64,000 nt of DNA from JAICJR01 sp963848495 (GCA_963848495.1 CAWKDV010000004.1:1860001-1924000); one strand, 5' to 3'; positions 41,276 through 52,007 are shown, numbered from the stretch's first letter. Notes: generated by a model not told the origin, from the sequence alone. Translations and numbers: made by a program.

Positions 41276-41318
41276 CTGTCAGGAGTTGGGGGCCTATAGA
41301 CCCCCCTAAACCTGACAG
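41276..41318. repeat. 43-nt nested palindrome, copy B
   Basis: Outer arms CTGTCAGG / CCTGACAG and an inner stem GGGGG / CCCCC around a TATAG core. It lies midway between the convergent phosphoesterase and asd genes. Same length and plan as the element at 37666-37708; see findings. Confidence 0.8.
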
Positions 41319-41386
41319 CAGGCCTCAGACCGACCGTCATTGCCGGCGTAACACCCGCGCACCAGTCGGCGCGCCGAATTGACCAG

Positions 41387-42411
41387 CTAGGCGGCGGGAG
41401 CTGAGCGCAGCAGGTCGCGTGCGTGCAGCTCCTCGGCGAGCTGCACCGCATTGGTGGCCGCGCCCTTGCGCAGGTTGTCGCCCACCACCCAGAGGTTGAG
41501 GCAGCGCTCATGCGAGGGGTCGCGGCGGATCCGGCCGACGAGCACGTCGTCGCGGCCCGCCGCCTCGATCGCCAGCGGGTAGATGCCGTTGCCCGGGTCG
41601 TCCAGCACCACGACTCCGGGCGCGGCCGCGAGGATCTCGCGGCACTCCTCGGGCGACAGCGGGTCGCGCGTCTGCACGTTGATCGACTCGGAGTGGCCGG
41701 TGTAGACCGGCACGCGCACGCAGGTGGCGGAGATGCCGATGTCCTCGGTGCCGAGGATCTTGCGCGTCTCGGCCATCATCTTGCGCTCCTCGGTGGTGTA
41801 GTCGTCGCCGTCCTTGAACTTCTCGACCTGCGGCAGGACGTTGAAGGCGATCTGGTGCGGGTAGACGCTGGGCGGCGCGAGCTCCTTGGCCTCGAGGATC
41901 GCCAGCGCCTGGTCGTGCAGCTCCTCCACCGCCCGCTGGCCGGTGCCCGAAACCGACTGGTAGGTGGAGATCACGAGCCGCTCGATGCCGGCAGCGTCGA
42001 GGATCGGCTTGAGAGCCACGACCATCTGCATGGTCGAGCAGTTGGGGTTGGCGACGATGCCGCGGTGCCCCTCGAGCGCGTCCGGGTTGACCTCGGAGAC
42101 GACCAGCGGCACGTGCTCGTGCATGCGCCAGAAGGAGGAGTTGTCGACCACCACGGCGCCGGCCTCCGCGAAGCGCGGCGCCCACTGCTCGCTGGTGCCC
42201 GAGCCGGCGGAGAAGAGCGCGATGTCGAAGCCCTGGATGGTCGCGTCGCTGAGCGGCTGGACGGTGAGCTCGAGCTCGCCCCAGTCGATCCTGCGGCCCG
42301 CCGAGCGCTCCGAGGCGAACGGCACCACCTCGTCGGCCGTGAACGAGCGCTCCCGCATCACGCCGAGCATGGTCGAGCCCACTGCGCCGGTGGCGCCCAC
42401 CACGGCGACCC

Positions 42412-42415
<4 letters not shown>
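41387..42415 (-). CDS. asd: aspartate-semialdehyde dehydrogenase
   Basis: NADPH-dependent reduction of aspartyl phosphate to aspartate semialdehyde, for lysine, threonine, methionine and diaminopimelate synthesis. 342 residues. NADP motif VAVVGATGAVGSTML at the N-terminus; catalytic Cys in IVANPNCSTMQMVVALKPIL; His in TGHSESINVQTRDPL region (CVRVPVYTGHSESINV). Start ATG 42415, overlapping the lysC stop by 4 bases. An apparent 766-residue lysC-asd fusion frame seen on this strand is an artefact of the lysC frameshift. Intact. Confidence 0.96.
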
Positions 42416-43687
<1,272 letters not shown>

Positions 43688-43712
43688 GGCGCAGAAAGAT
43701 AGCTTTCGCCCC

Positions 43713-44954
43713 TTGCGCAGACCGAATTACCGGCGCCGCCGCCTCGTGGCGCTGGTGTTGCTTGGGGGAACGATCGTGGTGGTGGCGCTCGTGATCGGGC
43801 TCGCGCGCGGCTCGAAGCGGTCGAGCGAAGCCGCTGCCGCAGGCCAGCGCCAGCGGCGCGACCGGGCCGGTGGAGCAGCGCTCGTTCCTCGAGCGGGTGG
43901 TGCCGCCGCCGGCCGAGCACACGGGCGGGCCGCCGGTGCCGCGCAGCATCGCCGACCTCGCCAAGCGGCTGCCGCTCGAGCGCAAGGTGGCGGAGCTGTT
44001 CCTGCTCGGCTTCAGCGGGAAGGGGAGCGGCGCGCCGATCTTCGGCCAGCTCGCCCAGCTCGACATCGGCGGGCTCGTGTTCCAGTCGGACAACTACTCG
44101 AACCCGCAGCAGCTCTCGCAGCTCACCGGCCTGGCGGCCAGGGTGGCGCGCCGGCACGGCCACGTGCCGCCCTGGCTCCTGACGATCCAGGACGGCGGGC
44201 AGTTCGACCAGCTGTCAGGCCTGCCGCCGACCGACTCGCCGAGCGCTGTCCCGACCGTGGCCCAGGCCTCCGCCGAGGCGACGCAGGCCGCCCGGACGCT
44301 GCGCGGTCTCGGCATCAACGGCGTGCTCGGCCCTGACGTCGACGTGGACACCAACCCCGGTGGCCCCTACACGAACGTCTCGTTCTCGAACGACCCCGAC
44401 CAGGTGGCGCGCTTCGCGGCAGCCACCGTGCGCGCCTACCTGGGGGCCAAGATGCTCACCACACCGAAGCACTTCCCCGGCCTGGGCGCCGCGTCGCAGC
44501 CGACCGACGACGGGGCCGCCGAGGTCGGCCTGTCGCTCCAGGTGCTGGCCGGCCGCGACCTCGTGCCGTTCAAGGCGGCGCTCGACGCCGGCTCCGCGGG
44601 CGTGATGGTCGGACACGGCCTCTACACCACCGACGCGTTCGCCACGCCGGCGTCCGAGTCGAGCGCGCTGATGGTGGACCTGCTGCGGGCCAACCTGGGC
44701 TTCAAGGGAATAGCGGTGACCGACGACCTCGAGGCGGGCGCGATCACCGACGGCCAGTCGGTGCCGGACGCGGCGGTGGCCGCGCTGAGGGCGGGCGCCG
44801 ACATGGTCTTCATCTCCGGCCGCGCAGCGACCAGACGGCGGCATATGCGGCTGTGCTGAGCGCCGCGCGCAGCGGCGAGATCCCCAAGGCGCGCCTGCAG
44901 CAGGCGGTGCTGCGCATCCTGCTCGTGAAGCGGCAGCTCGGTTTGATCGCCTGA
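43713..44954 (+). CDS. glycoside hydrolase family 3, NagZ-like, frameshifted
   Basis: Membrane-anchored or exported beta-N-acetylhexosaminidase-type enzyme for cell-wall turnover. TTG 43713 opens a basic N-terminus and a signal anchor (LVALVLLGGTIVVVALVIGL). An indel near 43840 precedes VEQRSFLERVV; the GH3 barrel follows with KVAELFLLGFSGKG, GLVFQSDNY, NGVLGPDVDVDTNPG, TPKHFPGLGAA and the nucleophile Asp in GIAVTDDLEAGAI. A second indel near 44828 precedes TAAYAAVLSAARSGEIPKAR and the stop at 44952. The KHFPG motif is present but the usual GHGDT/H acid-base dyad reads GLGAASQPTDD, so the acid/base residue is altered or displaced. Divergent from lysC, 25-base gap. Confidence 0.85.
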
Positions 44955-44988
44955 TCGGGCGATCATTGTTGGGGCGTAGCCCGCCGAT

Positions 44989-45396
44989 ATGAGGTACATG
45001 GACAACGTTTCGGTGCTCGTCGCCGACGACGATGCCGACACGCGCGTGCTGATCGAGAAGTACGTGACGGGCGAACCCGGCCTCTCCCTCGTGGGAGCGG
45101 CCGCCGATGCCCAGCAGGCGATCGACCTCGCGGCGGAGCGGAAGCCGGACGCCGCGATCATCGACGTTGCGATGCCGGCCGGCGGGGGCCTCCGCGCGAT
45201 CCGCGAGATCCGCGAGCTGTCACCCGACACGAGCCTGATTGCGCTTCCGGGGTACGACGACCGCACGACCGTGATCGAGATGCTCGAGGCGGGCGCCACG
45301 GCCTACCTCGTGAAGGGCGCCTCGCGCGAGCAGATCCTGCACACCGTGCGCTGCGCGATCGAAGCGCACGAGCGGCTCTCGCAGTTGACCCGCTAG
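44989..45396 (+). CDS. stand-alone receiver-domain response regulator
   Basis: A 135-residue single-domain receiver. N-terminal acidic cluster VLVADDDADTRVLI, phosphoacceptor Asp in AAIIDVAMPAGGG, and the Lys in AYLVKGASREQIL are all present. The switch Ser/Thr is replaced by Pro in SLIALPGYDDRTTV, which should change how phosphorylation is passed on. No output domain. Start ATG 44989 (or ATG 44998). Its TAG stop shares CTAG with the stop of the convergent recR. Partner kinase not in the window. Confidence 0.88.
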   Translation: MRYMDNVSVLVADDDADTRVLIEKYVTGEPGLSLVGAAADAQQAIDLAAERKPDAAIIDVAMPAGGGLRAIREIRELSPDTSLIALPGYDDRTTVIEMLEAGATAYLVKGASREQILHTVRCAIEAHERLSQLTR

Positions 45397-45993
45397 AGCT
45401 CGCGGCGGCCGCGCAGCGCCTTGCCCAGTGTGATCTCGTCCGCGTACTCGAGGTCCGCGCCCACCGGCAGGCCGCTGGCCAGCCGCGTGACCGCCACGCT
45501 CGGCGTGCGCCCGCGCAGCTCCTCGGCGATGTAGAGCGCGGTGGCCTCGCCGGTGGTGGTGGAGTTGGTGGCCACCACGACCTCGCGCACGCCGCCGCCC
45601 TCGCACGCGCGTGAACAGCTCCGCCAGGCGGATGTCCTCCGGGTCCACCCCGTCGATCGGCGACAGCGCGCCGCCCAGCACGTGGTAGCGACCCTGGAAC
45701 TCGTTGGTGCGCTCGATCGGGATCACGTCGCTCGGCTCCTCCACCACGCAGATCAGGCTGCCGTCGCGGCGCTCCTCCTCACAGATGCGGCAGCGCGGGC
45801 CCACCGCGAGGTTGAAGCAGACCTCGCAGAGGCCGACCGTCTCCTTGACCTCGCGGATGGCGTCCGCCAGCGCCAGCGCCTCCTCGTCCGAGGAGCGCAG
45901 GATGTGGAACGCGAGCCGCTGCGCCGTGCGCTGGCCGATGCCGGGCAGGCGTGAGAGCTCGGTGACGAGACGGTTGACGGGCGGAGCCAGCAA
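45393..45993 (-). CDS. recR: recombination protein RecR, frameshifted
   Basis: DNA repair mediator working with RecF and RecO. TTG 45993 gives LLAPPVNRLVTELSRLPGIG, the family helix-hairpin-helix start; zinc finger CEVCFNLAVGPRCRICEEE; Toprim domain from LICVVEEPSDVIPIERTNEF. Near 45598 an indel interrupts LAELFTRV; the rest, EGGGVREVVVATNSTTTGEA and LYIAEELRG to GKALRGRREL, is in another frame, ending TAG at 45393. About 199 residues. Part of the conserved dnaX-ybaB-recR neighbourhood, here with two extra genes inserted before it. Confidence 0.93.
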
Positions 45994-46004
45994 GGAGGGT
46001 GAGG

Positions 46005-46753
46005 TTAGCCGCGCCTGCGGCGAACGAGCTCGAACTCGAGCGTGACCCAGGGCGCGCGCTCGAACGCGTCGTGCAGCTCGGTCTCGTCCCCGAAGCGGCC
46101 CTCGAGCCGGCGGCCCTCGGCGCGCAGGCTCACGGAGTCGTCCGCGAACGGCCACGGCTCGAGCTCGGCTCGCCCGTCGCCGAGCGGCTCGTACCGCAGC
46201 GTCAGCTCGTCCGCGGCGGCCGGCACCTGCTCGAGCGGCGTCGGGCCCCAGCCGTTGCAGAGGGCGAGCGAGATCGCGTCCCAGGTCCAGACCAGCCGCT
46301 GGTTGCGGCGGACCTCGTCGCGACCTGCGCCCACCGTCTCGAACAGCCGCTCCTGGAACTCCTTCTCGGCAGCCACGAGGCGTCCACATCCGGATTGCCG
46401 TGCGGGCCCCAGCGCTCGTGGATGGCGGTTCCGTGCATCGACACTAGGAGCGCCGCGTAGCGGCTCTGGCTCACGAGACGCTGCGCGGCGCCGGACCAGA
46501 TCTCGAGCCGCTGCTCGATCGGCAGCTCGACGAAGTTGTAGGGCAGGCCGGTGTCAGGGTTGAGCGTGGGACGGGCGTCCCAGCCGGCCCAGCCGAGGTC
46601 GTGCTGCTCCGCCCCCAGGCAGACCTCCTCCCACGGCCGCACCTCGCCCAGCTGCTCGTTTCCCCACGCGCGCGCGAGCTGTCCCGACACCCAGGCATGC
46701 GACGCCTGCCCGATGGCGAGCACCGAGCCGTCGTCCTCGCGCCTGACGAGCAT
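46005..46753 (-). CDS. DUF3891-family protein, frameshifted
   Basis: Unknown-function protein of about 249 residues when repaired. Start ATG 46753 (MLVRREDDGSVLAIGQASHA); ARAWGNEQLGEVRPWEEVCL, EQHDLGWAGWDARPTLNPDT with an H-D pair typical of HD-like metal sites, and SRYAALLVSMHGTAIHERWG are conserved-looking. An indel near 46378 splits it; EKEFQERLFETVGAGRDEVR and LVWTWDAISLALCNGWGPTP follow in the second frame, ending RRRRG at 46005. It lies between recR and a membrane gene, same strand, 3 bases from the latter. Confidence 0.8.
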
Positions 46754-46756
46754 GGG

Positions 46757-47203
46757 TCAGATCGGCGGGTAGTCCGGCGCCCGCTCCGGCCGGCCGCGCA
46801 AGAAGAACAGCACCGTGTAGACGGCGACCGCGGCGGCGAGGATGCCGAACGCGATCGCGGTGACCTTGTCGATCTTCCTCACCGAGAACACGAGGAGCAC
46901 CGACGCCACGAACATCAGGGCGCCGCCGACGAGCGCCTGCTGCAGGTAGAGCGCCACGAGAGCGGCCACCAGCACGACGAGCCCGATCACCGCGAGGGTC
47001 AGCAGGTTCTTCTGCTGGTGAGTGACGCACGAGCCCTCCTTGCAGGGGCCGATCCCCAGGCCGATCGCGGCGGCCCAGATCATGGGCGGCAGCAGAATGA
47101 GCCCCATGACCGACAGCAGCCGGTCGGACCTGGTGTGCGAGAACAGCGCCCAACCGATCGGAATCGTGATCAGGCAGCCGAAGATGAAGACCACCCAGCC
47201 CAT
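46757..47203 (-). CDS. hypothetical four-pass membrane protein
   Basis: A 148-residue protein: TM1 MGWVVFIFGCLITIPIGWAL, TM2 LLSVMGLILLPPMIWAAAIG, TM3 LLTLAVIGLVVLVAALVALY, TM4 ALMFVASVLLVFSVRKI and possibly TM5 AIAFGILAAAVAVYTVLFFL. Two cysteines in the first large loop (GPCKEGSCVTH) could pair. Unknown function. Between ybaB (31 bases) and the DUF3891 gene (3 bases), so part of the dnaX-ybaB-recR transcript. Confidence 0.7.
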   Translation of the reverse strand: MGWVVFIFGCLITIPIGWALFSHTRSDRLLSVMGLILLPPMIWAAAIGLGIGPCKEGSCVTHQQKNLLTLAVIGLVVLVAALVALYLQQALVGGALMFVASVLLVFSVRKIDKVTAIAFGILAAAVAVYTVLFFLRGRPERAPDYPPI

Positions 47204-47233
47204 GTGGCGGGCAGTGTAGCCGGGCTGGAAGCG

Positions 47234-47578
47234 CTAGAAGCCGGGAAGGCCCAGACCGCCGAGCCCCCCGGGGCCGCCGAGGCCGCCCATCGCGCCGCCG
47301 AGACGGCGCTCAGCGAGCTCCTGAGCCGAGCGGATGGCCTCGGTCACCGCGGCGAGCACCATGTCCTGCAGCAGCTCGACGTCCTCCGGGTCCACCGCCT
47401 GCGGGTCGATGCGGACCTCCTGCAGCTCGAGCGCACCGCTGATCTTCACCGTGACCATCCCACCGCCGGCGCTGGCCTCCACCACCTCGGACTTGAGGGC
47501 CTCCTGCGCCTTGGCCATGTCCGCCTGCATCTGCTGGACCTGGCGCATCATCTGGTTCATGTTCGGTTGCTTGGGCAT
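47234..47578 (-). CDS. YbaB/EbfC nucleoid-associated protein
   Basis: A 114-residue DNA-binding protein forming a tweezer-like dimer. MPKQPNMNQMMRQVQQMQAD is the N-terminal helix, VVEASAGGGMVTVKISGALE the central sheet, VRIDPQAVDPEDVELLQDMV the second helix, and a Gly/Leu-rich tail (GGLGGPGGLGGLGLPGF) ends the chain. Start ATG 47578, 5 bases past the dnaX stop. Long glycine tails are known from actinobacterial homologues. Intact. Confidence 0.93.
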   Translation of the reverse strand: MPKQPNMNQMMRQVQQMQADMAKAQEALKSEVVEASAGGGMVTVKISGALELQEVRIDPQAVDPEDVELLQDMVLAAVTEAIRSAQELAERRLGGAMGGLGGPGGLGGLGLPGF

Positions 47579-47583
47579 CGCCC

Positions 47584-49332
47584 TCACTCCTCGTGGTCGA
47601 GGACCTCGGTGGCACCGAAGTCTTCCTTGAGCCGCTCGAGCAGCTCGTCTTCGCTGAGGCCGGCGGGCTGGAGCGCCTCCTCGGGGGCCCTCGCCGTCGC
47701 GCAGCTCGTAGACGAGGTCGAGCGAGCGGCCGGTGAGGCCGCGCAGCGCGGTGACGAGCAGGGCGCGGTTGGCCTCCGCCTTCTTCTTCGAGAAGGTGGC
47801 GTCCTCGTTGAAGGCGACGGTGAGCCGGTCCCCCGCCAGATCGATCGGCCGGGCGTCCGCTAGCAGCGCGCCCACCATCGCGTTGTGCTCGCGCACTGAC
47901 TCGACGGCAGTGGGCCAGAGGGTGCGCAGGCAGGTCGAGGTCGAGCGGCGGGGCCGCGGCGGGGTCGGGCTCGGACGGCTCGGGCTCGGGTTCGGCGACC
48001 GCGGTGCCGCCACGGCGGCCGCCGCGGCGGCCTCGGCGCGGGCGGCCGCTCGCTCGGGCGGCGAGGCCGCAGGCGCGGCGGCGCCTGCGGGGGCGGCGGC
48101 GGTCGGGCTCGGCCTGCGCCCGGCTCCGGGGGCTCGCGGGGCGCACCTCGGGCGGCGCCGAGGGCGCTGGCCGCGCCGCGGGCGGCGCTCCGCCGCCCGA
48201 CTGCTCGAGCCGCTCGACGCGCGCCGCAGCGCCTGCAGCGAGCCGTCGGACTGCGGCTGCGTGGCCTTCAGCAGCGCGATCTCGAGCTGGATGCGCGGAT
48301 CCGAGCCGTCCTTGACGGCGCTGAGCGCGGCCGCCAGCAGGTCGATCGCCCGCAGCACCTCGGCCTGCGAGATGCGCTCGGCCTGGGACTGGAGCCGGTC
48401 GGTGTGCTCGGCGGTGACGGCGAAGGACTCGGGCACGTCGCCGAGCGTCTGCACCACGAACAGGTGCCGCAGATGGGCGGCCAGCTCGCGCATGAACTGG
48501 GTGAGGTCGCGCCCCGAGGCGGACAGCCGCTCCACCGCCATCAGCGCGGCCTTGGCGTCGTGGTCGGCCAGCGACTCGGCGGCGTCCAGCACCAGCTCGG
48601 CGTCGGCCACGCCGAGCACCTCGAGCACGTCCTCGAGCTTCACGTCGTTGCCGCCGTAGGTGACGAGCTGCTCGAGCGTGCCGAGCGCGTCGCGGAAGCT
48701 GCCGGTGGCCGAGCGGGCGATCATCGTCACCGCCGGATCCGGGATCTCGATGCCCTCCTCCTTGGAGCCACCTTGCGCAGGACGCCGGCGATCTGCTGGA
48801 GCGACGGGCGGTGGAAATCGAAGCGATGGCAGCGGTCGATGATCGTGGCCGGGACCTTGTGCGCCTCGGTGGTGGCCAGGACGAAGACCACGTGCGCCGG
48901 CGGCTCCTCGAGCGTCTTGAGGAAGGCGTTCCAGGCCTGCTGGGTGAGCATGTGGGCCTCGTCGAGGATGTAGACGCGGCTCCCGCCGCCCATCGGCGCG
49001 AGCGCGACGTTCTCGCGCAGCTCGCGGATGTCGTCGACGGAGTTGTTCGAGGCGGCGTCCATCTCCACCACGTCGAGCGACGTGCCCCGGGCGATGGCGA
49101 CGCAGGCAGGGTCGTCCGGCGAGAAGTCGATGCGCGGGCCGCCCTCCGCGTTGAGCGCGCAGGCGAGGAGCTTGGCCATGCTCGTCTTGCCGGTGCCGCG
49201 GGAGCCCACGAACAGGTAGGCGTGGTGCACCTTGTCGAGCTGGATGGCGTTGCGGAGCGTGCGGACGATGTGCTCCTGGCCCACCACGTCGTCGAAGGTG
49301 CGAGGGCGGTGGCGGCGGTAGAGGGAGAGCAC
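47584..49332 (-). CDS. dnaX: DNA polymerase III subunit gamma/tau, frameshifted
   Basis: Clamp-loader ATPase. GTG 49332 gives LSLYRRHRPRTFDDVVGQEH; Walker A FVGSRGTGKTSMAKLL, Walker B VYILDEAHMLTQQAWNAFLK, sensor ATTEAHKVPATIIDRCHRF. The four zinc cysteines of classical DnaX are missing: the segment reads EGGPRIDFSPDDPACVAIAR with one Cys. Near 48770 an indel splits domain II; EEGIEIPDPAVTMIARSATG, FRDALGTLEQLVTYGG and domain III (RIQLEIALLKATQP) follow. More indels lie in the Pro/Ala linker (about 48190, 47930) and near 47690, before ERLKEDFGATEVLDHEE and TGA at 47584. About 580 residues. Essential, so the breaks must be technical or mask programmed shifting. Confidence 0.93.
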
Positions 49333-49375
49333 GGTGGTCCATCCTAGCCGCGAACCCAGCTAGCTTCTCCCCGCC

Positions 49376-50816
49376 ATGCCGCGCAGCCGACTGCCCGTCG
49401 ACGTGCTCGCGTCAGCGCTCGTCGGACTACTGATCTTCGCGTGGTTCGGACATGCGTTCCTGAACTACGACACCTTCTACTCCCTCCTTTGGGGGAGCGA
49501 TCTCGCCCATGGCCGGACGCCCTCCTACAAGGTGCCGGTGGCCCCCACGCCGCACCCGCTGGCCATGCTGGTGGGCATCCCGGCGTCGCTCTTCGGGAAC
49601 GGCGGCGAGGCTCTCATGCTCGCGCTCGTGGTGCTCGCCATGGGGTTCCTCGTGGTGGGGATCTTCCGCCTCGGCTGGGAGCTGTTCGGCTGGCCGGTGG
49701 GGCTGCTGGCGGCGCTGATCGTGCTCACCCGCCAGCCGTTCCTCAACTACGGCATCCGCGGCTACGTGGACCTCGTGGAGATCGCGCTCGTGATCTGGGC
49801 GGCGCTGCTCGAGGCACGGCGGCCCCGGCGGGGCTGGCCGGTGCTCGTGCTGCTTGGGCTCGCCGGACTGCTGCGGCCCGAGGCCTGGCTCTACGCGGCC
49901 GCCTACTGGGTCTGGCTGTTCCCCTCGCGCGATTGGGGCGGGCGGCTGCGGCTGGCCGCCCTCGCGGCTGCGGCGCCGCTGATCTGGGCGTTCTCTGACC
50001 TCGCCATCACGGGCGACTTCCTCTGGTCGCTGCACGGCACGCACGAGCTCGCGTCGAAGCTGCACCGCCAGACGGGATTGATCAACGTGCCGAAGACCGC
50101 CCCGCGGCGGCTCGGCGAGATCCTGCGGCTGCCGGAGCTGATCGCGGCGGTGGCCGGCTTCGTGTTCGGGCTCCTGTGGATGCGGCGGCGGGCGGCGCTG
50201 CCGGCGGCTGTCGCGGTCCTGAACGGGCTCGCCTTCTGCGTGCTTGGCGGTGGCCGGCCTGTCGCTGCTCGGGCGCTATCTGTTTCTCGCGGGGGCGGTC
50301 CTGGCCCTGTTCACCGCCTTGGCCTGCCTCGGCTGGCTGCAGCTACCGGCGGACCACCCGGCCCGCGCGGGCTGGCGAGCTTTCGGCCTCGTCGCTCTCG
50401 CCGCGATCGTCATCTTCTTCCCGGTGCAGCAGGTCCACCGGCTCACGTCGCTGCGCACCGACATCCGCAACCGCGACCGCGTGCAGTCCGATCTCCGCAA
50501 GCTCGCCCAGGCGGGGTCGGCCAAGCCGTATCTCGAGAGCTGCCGAGCCGTGTTCGTGCCGAACCACCGGCCCGTGCCGCTGATCGCCTACTGGGCCGAC
50601 ATCAGGCCGCAGTCGATCGCCACCCGCGAGCCGGGGCCGCTCGACCTGCACGGGGCGCTCGTCCTCCCGGCGAACGCCGAGGTGCAGAAGCTGTCGATCC
50701 TCGATCCGAATGAGCCGCGGCCGCTCCGGCTGGCCGCGCCGGTGGACTGGCGGCTCGTGGGACGCGACCGCTCGTGGCTCCTGTACGCGGGGCCGGCGTG
50801 CCCCGCGCAGAAGTAA
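49376..50816 (+). CDS. multi-pass glycosyltransferase-like membrane protein, frameshifted
   Basis: Polyprenyl-phosphate-sugar-dependent (GT39/ArnT-like) layout: 9 or so membrane passes, with an acidic site in the first loop (FLNYDTFYSLLWGSDLAHGR) and a second acidic stretch GIRGYVDLVEIALVIWAALL between later helices. An indel near 50243 (run of G) splits it; AVAGLSLLGRYLFLAGAVLA and a soluble C-terminal domain (SCRAVFVPNHRPVPLIAYWA) follow to the stop at 50814. About 480 residues. It sits on the plus strand between SRP RNA and dnaX, interrupting a normally continuous ffs-dnaX unit. Confidence 0.8.
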
Positions 50817-50841
50817 TGGACCGTGCACCCGTCTTCGAAGT

Positions 50842-51003
50842 CGGTCCCCGGGCGTGCCCGCCGGTCTCGGACTACTGCCAGGCTTCCCCGTGGCGCATAG
50901 GCGGTACCGCTTAAGGCTGCTTCCTTCCGGACCTGACCTGATTCACAGCCGTCCATCGCACGGGACCTGGCCATCAACGCCCTCGGCCGGCGTACTGACC
51001 CCG
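50842..51003 (-). ncRNA. ffs: signal recognition particle RNA (4.5S-type)
   Basis: On the minus strand, GGTCAGGTCCGGAAGGAAGC (about 50937-50918) is the universal SRP domain IV tip: the AGGUCC, GGAAGGAAGCA internal loops bound by Ffh and the GGAA tetraloop. Flanking arms pair: GCCAGG..CCCGTG with CACGGG..CCTGGC, and further out GCCGG with CCGGC. Ends are estimated from this pairing. It lies upstream of dnaX on the same strand, the usual ffs-dnaX order, with a glycosyltransferase gene inserted between on the other strand. Confidence 0.92.
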
Positions 51004-51135
51004 AAGGCTCAACCCCTCTGAACGGGAATTCAGCCTCGCTAGAGCGGATTGCGAGTGCAGGGCACCGCTACCTCCCCGCCTAGCACGGTCCGCGCTGAAG
51101 CCTACCGGCGCAGCGCGGCCGCGACCAGCCTCAGC

Positions 51136-51330
51136 TCAGATCGCCCACTCGCGCGTGATCGCCTCGGCGAGCGCCGCCGCCAGCTCCTCCGAGGGAGCGG
51201 GCGTGGGAAAACGCCGGACGATCGACTGAATATCGGTGTGCGCGAGCCCGAACTCCCGCGCTGCCTTGAGCATCGCCAAGTAGCGCGTCGCCGGATTCGT
51301 GAACGGCCCCTCTGTCATCCCATGCTCCAT
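51136..51330 (-). CDS. hypothetical 64-residue protein
   Basis: From ATG 51330, MEHGMTEGPFTNPATRYLAM then KAAREFGLAHTDIQSIVRRF and ELAAALAEAITREWAI; helical, soluble, uninterrupted. It lies between SRP RNA and tRNA-Val. In the stretch to its left (51004-51135) I see no gene. Function unknown; size and helix content fit a small structural or DNA-binding element of the tRNA-linked mobile debris. Confidence 0.45.
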   Translation of the reverse strand: MEHGMTEGPFTNPATRYLAMLKAAREFGLAHTDIQSIVRRFPTPAPSEELAAALAEAITREWAI

Positions 51331-51413
51331 TGCTGCCCCTATACCCACCTGGGTGTTAGTTCTATCCGGGAACGTTCGACCCTCCCTGGAACGTCCTAGA
51401 CTTGCGTCCTCCC

Positions 51414-51485
51414 GGGCGCGTAGCTCAGTGGGAGAGCGCTCGCTTCACACGCGAGAGGTCGCTGGTTCGAAACCAGCCGCGCCCA
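51414..51485 (+). tRNA. tRNA-Val (anticodon CAC)
   Basis: Complete cloverleaf: acceptor GGGCGCG / CGCGCCC, D arm GCTC-AGTGGGA-GAGC, anticodon stem CTCGC / GCGAG with loop TTCACAC (anticodon CAC, reads GTG), variable AGGTC, T arm GCTGG-TTCGAAA-CCAGC, discriminator A. CCA is not encoded. Followed by a terminator; broken mobile-element genes start about 110 bases downstream. Confidence 0.97.
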
Positions 51486-51495
51486 TCCGGGAAGC

Positions 51496-51515
51496 CCCCG
51501 CTACGGCGGGGTTTT
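51496..51515 (+). terminator. Rho-independent terminator of tRNA-Val
   Basis: CCCCGC / GCGGGG stem with loop TACG, then TTTTCTGCTT, starting 10 bases after the tRNA. Confidence 0.88.
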
Positions 51516-51598
51516 CTGCTTGAGGGCTGGCGCCGGTGGAGTGCGAATGGCAGTATGTATCTGTCTTTCCCATCTGCTTTTTCTAGTTCTTCGACCCC

Positions 51599-52007
51599 AT
51601 GCCACGACCCCTTCAGGGCACCGTGAAGGTGCGAAACCTCGCCGGCGGCGGCCAAGCTGTCGACGTCCGGATCCGACGGCGAACCGTCACCGTCGGCTAC
51701 TCGCCTGCGAGCGCTCGAGCGCGCCGAAGTCTTACGCGGCAGCGCGCGTCACGCCATCGAGCGTGAGGCCCTATCGGCGGCGCTCCGTGTGCGTCCGTAC
51801 ATGAACGTCAATGAGTTCGCCGCCGTCTGCGGAGTGACAGCGCGCACAGTGCGCAACTGGATCGAAGACCCGGCCGGTCGCTCGCCTATCTGGGACAACG
51901 GGAGGGCAAGTCGCCGGTCGTCGAGCTCAGCGCTCGCGGCTGAAAGAGGGAATCACCGACTACAAGAAGGAGCACGATGGGCTGCGCATCCCTCCAACCA
52001 GGTGTGA
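51599..52007 (+). pseudogene. HTH protein of a tRNA-linked mobile element, frameshifted
   Basis: ATG 51599 opens MPRPLQGTVKVRNLAGGGQA with a beta-like basic domain to about 51710; then in another frame ALERAEVLRGSARHAIEREA leads to MNVNEFAAVCGVTARTVRNW, IEDPAG, an excisionase/MerR-type helix-turn-helix. A further frame change near 51880 gives LAYLGQREGKSPVVELS and KEGITDYKKEHDGLRIPP. The order recalls small DNA-binding proteins beside integrases. It lies just past a tRNA-Val, a usual integration target; no integrase survives here. Confidence 0.5.
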
